Assembly (NCBI GenBank): GCA_015061085.1
Contig: SUXG01000001.1
Coordinates: 202,750 to 244,602 of the forward strand
Source: Bacteroidales bacterium
GTDB taxonomy: Bacteria > Bacteroidota > Bacteroidia > Bacteroidales > Muribaculaceae
Length of the DNA stretch: 41,853 bases
Reading direction: 5' to 3'
Positions 30,991 to 38,882 of this stretch are shown in pieces (position 1 is the first letter of the stretch; every line of letters starts with the position of its first letter). Below the pieces are notes generated by a model. The model made no database searches and was not told the DNA's origin. It saw nothing but the letters and a program-made list of their open reading frames with translations. Made by a program: the position numbers and the translations under genes.

Positions 30991-33933
30991 ATGCAAAACA
31001 AAGGGTTTATAAGCGTCATAGCAGTCCTTTTGATTTTGATTTGTGGCTTTTACATTTCGTTCTCATTTGTGACTCAGCACTATGCGGCGAAAGCTACAGA
31101 ATATGCAAAATCAATGGCTAAGACAGATGACGTTACAAACGAAGTTTACAAACAATCTCTTAAGCAGTTTAACGACTCTCTCGACAAAGAGGATGTTTAT
31201 CTTGGTTACACTTATAACCAAGTGCGTAAAATGGAGATTGGCTTAGGTCTTGACCTTAAGGGTGGTATGAATGTGGTTCTTGAAATCTCTGTGCCTGACA
31301 TTCTTCGTCAGCTCGCAGCAGCAGGTCAAGAAGCTAAAGTGAATGATGCTATTGCGAAGGCTGAAAAAGAAGGCAAGCGTTCTGACAAAGATTTTGTGAA
31401 GAAAGTCGCTTCTTTCCTTCAACCGGGTACATTGCAAGGCATTTTCAAACATGAAGGCGAATTCCTTGGCGCACTAAAATCAAATTCAACAGATGCAGAA
31501 GTAATCGCTGCACTTGAACAACAAGTTGAAAGCCAAGTAGATGCAGCATTCAATATCTTCCGTACTCGTATCGACCAATTCGGTGTCGTAGCTCCTAACA
31601 TCCAAAAACTTCAAGACAAGACAGGTCAAATCCTCCTTGAACTTCCTGGTGTTAAAGAGCCGGAACGTGTGACAGAACTATTGAAGTCTTCTGCAAATCT
31701 TGAATTCTTCGAAGTGTATAATGCTGAAGAAGTTGGTAATGCTCTTTCTAACCTCAGCATGCAATTTGCAGCACAAGACACAGTTAATAAAGTTCAATTG
31801 ATGGAACTTCTCGGTGGTGGCCTTCAGCAAGGTACTCCGGTTATCGGTATGGTTAAGACAGAAAATCGAATGATGGTCGATTCTATCCTTAACTCTTCTC
31901 TTGCTAAGTCTATCCTTCCAAGCAATTTCTCTGCTAAATGGCAAATTAAGGCTAACGAAGTGCCTGTGACTGACGATAAAGGTCAAGTCGTTAAGAAAGA
32001 AAATGGTGAAAACAGAACTACTCCTTATTGGTCTTTGATCGCACTTAAGGGTGAGCCTGTTCTCGAAGGTGATGTTGTTACATCTGCTTCTACAGAATAT
32101 GATAATATGCAAGGAAACGTTGTCAGCATGCGCATGAGCGACAGAGGTGCACACCAATGGGCTAACATTACAGGCAATAACATCGGTCGTGCTATCGCAA
32201 TCGTTCTTGATGATAAAGTATATTCAGCTCCACGTGTAAACAACCGTATCGAAGGTGGTAGCTCACAAATCACAGGTGACTTTACTCCGGAAGAAGCTAA
32301 TGACCTTGCAAATGTGCTTAAGTCTGGTAAGATGTCAGCTAAGGTAGATGTTGTTTCTAACAACGTTATCGGTCCTTCTCTTGGTGCTTCTGCTATCGAA
32401 CAAGGTATGCTCTCATTCGTTGTGGCTCTTGTGCTTTTGATGATTTTCATGATTGCTGTCTATGGCGTTGTGCCTGGATTGGTTGTTAACTGTGGTTTGA
32501 TCCTCAACCTATTCTTCACAATGGGTATCCTTGCATCATTCCAAGCTGTGTTGACACTTTCTGGTATTGCCGGTATCGTGCTTTCACTCGGTATGGCTGT
32601 GGATGCCAACGTGCTTATCTTCGAACGCGCTAAAGAAGAACTCAAGGCAGGCAAGAAATTGCGTGCTGCTATCGCTGACGGTTATAGCAACGCATTCTCT
32701 GCAATCTTCGACTCTAACTTGACATCTGTAATCACTGCTATCATTCTTATCGCATTCGGTTCAGGTCCGATTAAGGGTTTTGCTACTACTTTGATTATCG
32801 GTATCGTTTGCTCATTCTTCATCGCAGTGTTCTTGACTCGCATCGCATTTGATATGATTACTAAGAACGGTCGTTGCGCTAACATGACTTTCACAACAGG
32901 TTTGTCTCGCAACTTCCTCGCTAATACAAAAATCAATTTCTTGGCTAAGACTAAGACTGCAATGATTGTATGGGGTGCTTTGGTCGTTGTATCTGTAGCT
33001 TCATTGTTCGTTCGCGGTATGAACCAAGGTATCGACTTCTCAGGTGGTCGCAACTATGTGGTTCAGTTCGAAAAAGATGTTGTGCCTGCTGATATTCAAT
33101 CAAAACTTACTGAAGTATTCCCTGGTGCATCAGTATCAGTGATTTCAATCGACAATGACTCTAAGGTTCGTGTTTCAACTAACTATAAGATTGATAGCGA
33201 AGAACCAAATGTTGATAATGAAGTGACTGACTTGCTTTATCAAGGTCTTAAAGATGAGTTGACAATTAATGGTCAGTTGATGAGCAAAGAAGCATTCTCT
33301 GTGGCTGACGAAGATCATGGTATCATCAGTATTCAAAAGGTTGGTCCGTCAGTGGCTGACGATATGAAACGTGATGCTTACATCGCAGTGTCTATCGCCG
33401 TAATCTGTATGTTCTTGTACATCTTGTTGCGTTTCCGCACAGTTGCGTTCTCTGTCGGTGCTGTGGCTGCTGTCGCAATGACTGCATTCTTGATGATTGG
33501 TTTCTATTCAATCTGCTGGGGCTTCTTCCCATTCTCAATGGAAATCGACCAATCATTCATCGCTGCGATTTTGACTATCATCGGTTATCAGATTAACGAT
33601 ACAGTGGTTGTGTTCGACCGTATTCGTGAAATGATTAAGATCTATCCTAAAGAAGATCGCTTCTTGACATTCAATAAAGCATTGAACACTACATTGAGCC
33701 GTACGTTCATGACATCATTCTCTACATTGCTCGTGCTTCTCTGTATCTTCGTCCTCGGTGGCGATACAATCCGAAGCTTTACATTCGCAATGATATTCGG
33801 TGTTATCGTTGGTACATTCTGCTCACTCTTTGTTGCTGCTCCGATAGCTTACGGCATCATGAAGAAAGCTGTCGCTAAGAAATCAGCAAACACTCCTAAA
33901 GAAGTTCTTCAAGGCAACCGCCGTTTCAACTAA
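30991..33933 (+). CDS. secDF: Protein translocase subunit SecDF (fused)
   Basis: This 980-aa inner-membrane protein joins SecD and SecF and uses the proton gradient to help pull proteins across through SecYEG. An N-terminal helix (about residues 7-27) precedes the SecD region. GLGLDLKGGMNVVLE lies near 88-102 and the large periplasmic P1 domain follows. The SecD membrane block is at about 470-630 (GMAVDANVLIFERAKEEL). The SecF half begins near 650, with FSGGRNYVVQF near 685 and the SecF membrane block at about 790-960 (GYQINDTVVVFDRIRE). The fused form is normal in this phylum. It serves the many exported proteins here, including those with T9SS tails, which need Sec first. Confidence 0.97.
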   Translation: MQNKGFISVIAVLLILICGFYISFSFVTQHYAAKATEYAKSMAKTDDVTNEVYKQSLKQFNDSLDKEDVYLGYTYNQVRKMEIGLGLDLKGGMNVVLEISVPDILRQLAAAGQEAKVNDAIAKAEKEGKRSDKDFVKKVASFLQPGTLQGIFKHEGEFLGALKSNSTDAEVIAALEQQVESQVDAAFNIFRTRIDQFGVVAPNIQKLQDKTGQILLELPGVKEPERVTELLKSSANLEFFEVYNAEEVGNALSNLSMQFAAQDTVNKVQLMELLGGGLQQGTPVIGMVKTENRMMVDSILNSSLAKSILPSNFSAKWQIKANEVPVTDDKGQVVKKENGENRTTPYWSLIALKGEPVLEGDVVTSASTEYDNMQGNVVSMRMSDRGAHQWANITGNNIGRAIAIVLDDKVYSAPRVNNRIEGGSSQITGDFTPEEANDLANVLKSGKMSAKVDVVSNNVIGPSLGASAIEQGMLSFVVALVLLMIFMIAVYGVVPGLVVNCGLILNLFFTMGILASFQAVLTLSGIAGIVLSLGMAVDANVLIFERAKEELKAGKKLRAAIADGYSNAFSAIFDSNLTSVITAIILIAFGSGPIKGFATTLIIGIVCSFFIAVFLTRIAFDMITKNGRCANMTFTTGLSRNFLANTKINFLAKTKTAMIVWGALVVVSVASLFVRGMNQGIDFSGGRNYVVQFEKDVVPADIQSKLTEVFPGASVSVISIDNDSKVRVSTNYKIDSEEPNVDNEVTDLLYQGLKDELTINGQLMSKEAFSVADEDHGIISIQKVGPSVADDMKRDAYIAVSIAVICMFLYILLRFRTVAFSVGAVAAVAMTAFLMIGFYSICWGFFPFSMEIDQSFIAAILTIIGYQINDTVVVFDRIREMIKIYPKEDRFLTFNKALNTTLSRTFMTSFSTLLVLLCIFVLGGDTIRSFTFAMIFGVIVGTFCSLFVAAPIAYGIMKKAVAKKSANTPKEVLQGNRRFN

Positions 33934-33955
33934 GAATAACTTCTAACGACATAAT

Positions 33956-33990
33956 GAGCCATAGTTCGAAAGGATTATGGCTCTTTTGTT
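33956..33990 (+). terminator. Terminator after secDF
   Basis: GAGCCATA (33956-33963) pairs with TATGGCTC (33976-33983), followed by TTTTGTTTG. The T-tract overlaps the -33 element of the next promoter. Confidence 0.85.
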
Positions 33991-34016
33991 TGTTATAAAA
34001 TTTATAGTTAACTTTG
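33985..34016 (+). promoter_or_regulatory. Promoter of the GH31 gene
   Basis: TTTG (33985-33988), 20-bp spacer, TAACTTTG (34009-34016): full consensus. Its -33 box lies inside the T-tract of the secDF terminator. Confidence 0.75.
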
Positions 34017-34041
34017 TGACAAATATTTAAATCATACAACT

Positions 34042-36513
34042 ATGACAATCGATAAATTCTATGCTAAGGTTTTAAATTCGGCGTTGTTGCTATTCGTCGG
34101 ATGTTTGGCATTGGTGTCTGCTCCTCAAGCAATGGCATCCCCGATAGGGAAAGCTGATGTGGTTTTGCCAACTGATAAAACGACCACAATTCTAACCCAA
34201 CGTGGGGTAATAAGAATCACTCCGATGACAGAAAATATCTTCAGAGTGACTACGCAAGTCAAAGGTGATATGACGCCTTACTTGAAATCGCAATCGGCTA
34301 TCCTCGAGCCTAATGCCAAAGATGTAAAAGTCTCGGCATCTTCCAAGTGTGTGGCTTTGACTTCGCCGACGACAAAAGTGGTGGTGGATAAAACGACAGG
34401 ATTATTGTCGTTCTATGACAATCGTGGTAATCTATTATTGAAAGAAAAGGAAGGCGTTGACAATTCTTCCGACATGCGTCGAATATCATTTGAAAATTCC
34501 GGCAAGGAGCATTTCTATGGTGCAGGCGAGAGGGGTCATAGCCTTGAATTGGGCGGCGATACTTTGGTAATGTATAATCGCCAAAACTATGGATATACTG
34601 AAGGCGACCCTCGAATTTCGCAAATGAATATTATAGTGCCGTATTTTGTGTCTGACAAAGGTTATGGAGTCCTCTTCGATGACTATAACTCTGCAAAATT
34701 AATCATGGGAGAAACAATTGAATATCTCAGTGATACTCCGGCTCCATTGTCCTACTATTTCATAAATGGTGAAGGAACTATTGCAGGGGCAACTGAGGGA
34801 TATACACACCTTACAGGCAGACAGGAATTGCCTCCTTTCTGGGCTTTGGGTTATATCACTTCTAAATATGGTTATCATACACAAGATGAGGCCTTGGGTG
34901 TTGTCGATACATTGAAGCGTCGAGGTTATCCGGTGGATGGTATGGTGCTCGACCTTTATTGGTATGGTAAAGAGACGGATATGGGACGTCTTGAATGGAA
35001 TAAGACACAATGGCCTGACCACAAAAAAATGCTTCGCGAATTGAAGGAAAACGGAGTGAATATGGTCATAATATCACAACCATATATAAACAAAATTGGC
35101 GCTATCGATAATTATAATATGCTTGCCAAAGAAGGTATGTTGATGAAGGATGCTGACGGAAATGTTCATGATGTTACCACTTGGGTAGGTGATGCTGGAA
35201 TGTTTGATGTAAGCAATCCCAAGACACGCCAATGGCTTTGGAATCGTTATAAATCGTTGACGGAAGATGGCGTAGAAGGATGGTGGGGCGACCTCGGTGA
35301 GCCTGAAGTTCATCCGTTGACAATGTGGCATCATAACGGACAATCTGCTTCGCAATATCATAATGTCTATGGCAATGAATGGAGCCGTATCATCTATGAT
35401 GGATTTAAAAAAGATTTCCCGGACAAAAGATTGATGCTTTTGATGCGTGGTGGTACAGCAGGATTGCAACGTTATAATGTATTCCCATGGTCAACCGACG
35501 TTTCTCGCTCTTGGGGAGGTCTTCAGCCGCAGGTCAAAATCATGCTTAATTCCTCGCTTTCCGGTCTTGCTTACATGAGCAGTGATATTGGTGGTTTTGC
35601 TGTCGATCCAGAAAACCCTCTTGATGCTGAATTGTATGTAAGGTGGTTGCAAATGGGTGTGTTTACTCCGACATTCCGTACTCATGCGCAATTGAAACCA
35701 GAGCCATATCACTATCCGGCTCAAGAAAAAATCAGTAAAGAGTTTATCAAGAAGCGCTACGAGTGGCTGCCTTACAACTATACATTGGCATACGAAAATG
35801 CTACTGTCGGCGCACCACTTGCTCGTCCATTTAATTTTAACGGTGAGAATTTGGATGAAAAATATGCCGATATAGAAGACCAATATATGTGGGGTGACGA
35901 AATGATGATTGCTCCGGTGATGAAAAAAGGCGCACGCTCTCGTAAAGTGATTTTCCCTGAAGGCAAGTGGATTAATTGGAATAATCCGAAACAGACATAT
36001 AAGGGTGGCTCAGAAGCTGTGGTTAGCGCTCCTTTATCGGAACTTCCGATGTTTGTGCGCGAAGGGGCATTTATTCCACAATACGTGTTGCCAATCGAGA
36101 ATGTGACTCAATATGATCCTACATTCTTGACCATAAAGTATTTCCCGGCAGAAGAGGAAACTTCTTACACAATGTTTGAAGACGACAGACTATCGACTCA
36201 TTCGCTTGAAAACGGACAATATCAGTTGATAACTTTCACAGGTTGGAAAGAAAATAATGAAACGCACATCAATATAGAAACGACCGGTGGTGATGGCTAT
36301 GAAAGCATGCCTCATTCACGTATGCTTACATTCCAAGTTGAAGGTGTCAAAAAAGCACCTAAATCAGTCGAAATATCTAACGGAATGCCAATGGTCAAGT
36401 CGGCAAGTTTGAAGACAATACGCCAAAGCGGATGGTGCTACGACGCCACTCGACAGACGCTTTACATTGTCACTCCTTGGGACTACACCGAAACAAACAT
36501 TACGATTAAATAA
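34042..36513 (+). CDS. Secreted glycoside hydrolase family 31 enzyme
   Basis: The product is 823 aa with a signal peptide ending AMA (about residue 32). A beta-sandwich fills about residues 40-240. The GH31 TIM barrel covers about 245-590 (DGMVLDLYWYG, near 302). The predicted nucleophile is Asp417 in WWGDLGEPE, and the acid/base is Asp486 in WSTDVSRSW; upstream, RGGTAGLQRY is the usual GH31 stretch. C-terminal beta domains, including a DUF5110-like one, complete it. GH31 enzymes cleave alpha-glucosides or alpha-xylosides, among others; the substrate here is not predictable by eye. No SusC/D genes are nearby, so it is not part of a typical utilisation locus. It is likely periplasmic or outer-membrane associated. 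Confidence 0.93.
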   Translation: MTIDKFYAKVLNSALLLFVGCLALVSAPQAMASPIGKADVVLPTDKTTTILTQRGVIRITPMTENIFRVTTQVKGDMTPYLKSQSAILEPNAKDVKVSASSKCVALTSPTTKVVVDKTTGLLSFYDNRGNLLLKEKEGVDNSSDMRRISFENSGKEHFYGAGERGHSLELGGDTLVMYNRQNYGYTEGDPRISQMNIIVPYFVSDKGYGVLFDDYNSAKLIMGETIEYLSDTPAPLSYYFINGEGTIAGATEGYTHLTGRQELPPFWALGYITSKYGYHTQDEALGVVDTLKRRGYPVDGMVLDLYWYGKETDMGRLEWNKTQWPDHKKMLRELKENGVNMVIISQPYINKIGAIDNYNMLAKEGMLMKDADGNVHDVTTWVGDAGMFDVSNPKTRQWLWNRYKSLTEDGVEGWWGDLGEPEVHPLTMWHHNGQSASQYHNVYGNEWSRIIYDGFKKDFPDKRLMLLMRGGTAGLQRYNVFPWSTDVSRSWGGLQPQVKIMLNSSLSGLAYMSSDIGGFAVDPENPLDAELYVRWLQMGVFTPTFRTHAQLKPEPYHYPAQEKISKEFIKKRYEWLPYNYTLAYENATVGAPLARPFNFNGENLDEKYADIEDQYMWGDEMMIAPVMKKGARSRKVIFPEGKWINWNNPKQTYKGGSEAVVSAPLSELPMFVREGAFIPQYVLPIENVTQYDPTFLTIKYFPAEEETSYTMFEDDRLSTHSLENGQYQLITFTGWKENNETHINIETTGGDGYESMPHSRMLTFQVEGVKKAPKSVEISNGMPMVKSASLKTIRQSGWCYDATRQTLYIVTPWDYTETNITIK

Positions 36514-36533
36514 ATTTGAACATTACTTGATAG

Positions 36534-36572
36534 AACCTGCCCCCCAAAAAAAAATTCGGAGGGCAGGTTTTG
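36534..36572 (+). terminator. Terminator after the GH31 gene
   Basis: AACCTGCCC pairs with GGGCAGGTT around an A-rich loop, followed by TTTG. A strong GC stem in AT-rich DNA. Confidence 0.85.
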
Positions 36573-36792
36573 TCGTTATATAAGCTTGATATTTATATCA
36601 CTTTTGACCATTAGAGAGTGTTGTCCTATATTTTACCAATTATTATGACCAATTAACCTTACTTTTGATTTTTGGCTTTTATAATTCTTCACCTAAACTC
36701 CGATGGTGACACTCGCTTTGCTCGTTTACTCCCGGTTGTCAAGGTTAAGACCCTATTGTGGGTATTTCTTTATTGAGCATTGCTGAATAGTT

Positions 36793-36828
36793 AAAGAGCG
36801 ATGTCCTTTTGGGCACCGCTCTTTGTTT
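36793..36828. terminator. Hairpin at the gyrB 3' end
   Basis: AAAGAGCG (36793-36800) pairs with CGCTCTTT (36817-36824), and further pairs extend inward to a TTTTG loop. The T-run is better on the + strand, but the position suits termination of gyrB as well. Confidence 0.7.
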
Positions 36829-36848
36829 TGTATGATGTTATTGTCTTA

Positions 36849-38810
36849 TTATGCGTCGATGTTGGCGTAAGTGGCATTAGCTTCGATGAAGTCGCGACGT
36901 GGACCGACTTCATCGCCCATTAGCATCGAGAATACTCGGTCGGCTTCTACTGCATCTGTCAATGTCACTTGCTTGAGCATACGGTTTTCAGGGTCCATGG
37001 TTGTTTCCCAAAGTTGTTCAGGGTTCATTTCACCAAGACCTTTGTAGCGTTGTTTGACAAGCTTTGAAATGTCGCCGTTGCAACGTGTATCGACAAAGCG
37101 TTGCACTTGTTGGTCGTCCCAAGCATATTCATAGACATCTTTTTTACCCTTCAATGCGCATTTATACAATGGTGGGGTAGCGATGTATAGGTAGCCGTTT
37201 TCGATGATTGGACGAATGCAACGGAAGAAGAATGTCATGAGCAATGTTGCGATGTGAGCACCATCGACATCGGCATCGGTCATGATGATGACTTTGTGGT
37301 AGCGAAGTTTTGTCAAGTTAGGCTCTTTTGAGTCTTCCTCTGTGCCGATAGTGACACCGAGTGCTTTAAACATGTTGACAATTTCTTCCGATTCCAAAAT
37401 CTTGTGCTCTAATGCTTTTTCGACATTGAGGATTTTACCTCTCAATGGCAAAATAGCCTGGAACAATGGGTTACGACCTGATTTAGCCGATCCACCCGCA
37501 GAGTCCCCTTCGACAAGGAAGATTTCGCATGCTTCGGCATCACGACTCTTGCAGTCGGATAGTTTGCCCGGAAGTCCTGCTCCGCCGAGTGGCGATTTGC
37601 GTTGCACTTTCATCTTGGCTGCGTATGCCGCATTACGTGCCTGTGCCGCCAAAATAACCTTTTCTACGATAGTTTTGGCTTGTTTTGGATGTTCTTCCAA
37701 GTAGTAACGCAATGCTTCGCTGACTGCTGACTGAACAGCTCCTATGACTTCGTTGTTGCCAAGTTTGGTCTTTGTCTGTCCCTCAAATTGAGGCTCCATC
37801 ACTTTTACTGAGACTACGGCTGTCAAACCTTCGCGGAAGTCTTCTTTTGAAATTTCGATTTTGACTTTGTCGAGAAGTTTGTTGTCGTCGGCATATTTCT
37901 TGAGCGTTGATGTCAAGCCGCGACGGAAACCGGTCAAGTGTGTACCGCCTTCTATGGTGTTGATATTATTGACGTATGTAAAGATGTTTTCTTTGAAAGA
38001 AGTGTTGTATGTGATAGCCACTTCGACAGGAACTCCGTTCTTTTCGGTGTTGATGTGGATGACATCCTCGATGAGGTGTGTCTCGTTTTTGTCGATTAGT
38101 TCCACAAATTCCTTAAGACCTTCTTCGCTGTAGAATGTTTCACTGCGAGGATTGCCATTTTCGTCGAGGTCACGATAATCAGAGAGTGTCAATGTGATGC
38201 CGGCATTGAGGTAGGCAAGGTCTCGCATACGTCGTGCCAATGTGTCAAATTCATAGACTGTCTCTGTAAAGATTGTGGCGTCAGGGTGGAAGATGATGGT
38301 TGTTCCTGTGTGGTCGCTTTCGCCGATGACTTTAAGCTCTGATGTCGGCTTGCCGTATGCGTATTCTTGCATGTAGATTTTGCCGTCACGAGAGATCTCT
38401 GCGCGTAGATAGTCTGACAATGCGTTTACGCAACTTACACCTACGCCATGAAGACCGCCCGATACTTTGTATGAACCTTTGTCGAATTTACCACCGGCAT
38501 GGAGCACTGTAAGTACAACTTCAAGCGCCGGCTTGTTCATCTTTTCGTGCATATCAACAGGAATACCACGACCATTATCGACAACCTTTATCGAATTGTT
38601 TTCAAGTATTGAAACCTCAATATGGTTGGCATATCCGGCAAGAGCTTCGTCGATTGAGTTATCGACAACTTCATACACCAAGTGATGAAGCCCCCTGATT
38701 GAGATGTCGCCAATGTACATCGCCGGGCGTTTCCTGACAGCTTCAAGACCTTCAAGCACTTGGATATTATCGGCTATATATTTTTTGTCTTTTTCTTCTT
38801 CCATTGCCAT
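36849..38810 (-). CDS. gyrB: DNA gyrase subunit B
   Basis: This 653-aa subunit supplies ATPase and TOPRIM functions to the A2B2 gyrase that introduces negative supercoils. The GHKL ATP site begins with EGLEAVRKRPAMYIGD (about 20-35) and YEVVDNSIDEALAG (Asn51 region). DNGRGIP and GLHGVGVSCVNALS follow. The TOPRIM motif FLVEGDSAGGSAKSGRN and DADVDGAHI are present, and QRYKGLGEMNPEQLWETTMDP near residue 590 is the gyrase C-terminal signature. Length and these motifs favour GyrB over ParE. An ATG at codon 3 is an alternative start. It lies 72 bp downstream of topA with its own -7 element. Confidence 0.97.
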   Translation of the reverse strand: MAMEEEKDKKYIADNIQVLEGLEAVRKRPAMYIGDISIRGLHHLVYEVVDNSIDEALAGYANHIEVSILENNSIKVVDNGRGIPVDMHEKMNKPALEVVLTVLHAGGKFDKGSYKVSGGLHGVGVSCVNALSDYLRAEISRDGKIYMQEYAYGKPTSELKVIGESDHTGTTIIFHPDATIFTETVYEFDTLARRMRDLAYLNAGITLTLSDYRDLDENGNPRSETFYSEEGLKEFVELIDKNETHLIEDVIHINTEKNGVPVEVAITYNTSFKENIFTYVNNINTIEGGTHLTGFRRGLTSTLKKYADDNKLLDKVKIEISKEDFREGLTAVVSVKVMEPQFEGQTKTKLGNNEVIGAVQSAVSEALRYYLEEHPKQAKTIVEKVILAAQARNAAYAAKMKVQRKSPLGGAGLPGKLSDCKSRDAEACEIFLVEGDSAGGSAKSGRNPLFQAILPLRGKILNVEKALEHKILESEEIVNMFKALGVTIGTEEDSKEPNLTKLRYHKVIIMTDADVDGAHIATLLMTFFFRCIRPIIENGYLYIATPPLYKCALKGKKDVYEYAWDDQQVQRFVDTRCNGDISKLVKQRYKGLGEMNPEQLWETTMDPENRMLKQVTLTDAVEADRVFSMLMGDEVGPRRDFIEANATYANIDA

Positions 38811-38834
38811 ATTTATGTTGCTTTAAAATTCATA

Positions 38835-38842
38835 CAAAGTTA
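38835..38842 (-). promoter_or_regulatory. -7 element of gyrB
   Basis: On the - strand TAACTTTG matches TAnnTTTG, about 24 bp before the ATG. No -33 TTTG at proper spacing; gyrase promoters are often supercoiling-sensitive, which might fit a weak -33. Confidence 0.55.
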
Positions 38843-38882
38843 ACAAAACTTTGCGATATTTCCTAATTTGATAATCGTTTTT

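Larger units (their letters stand above)
36514..36848. other. Convergent intergenic region with two hairpins
   Basis: It contains the GH31 terminator (36534-36572) and a hairpin at the gyrB end (36793-36828). Between them, about 36600-36790, no gene is seen. A stretch around 36705-36740 (CTCGCTTTGCTCGTTTACTCC) is reminiscent of the palindromic part of the intergenic element near 10818. Confidence 0.5.

Noticed and set aside
30991..33933. SecD-SecF fusion as a novelty
   Set aside because: The fused SecDF is the normal form in Bacteroidota and several other bacteria.
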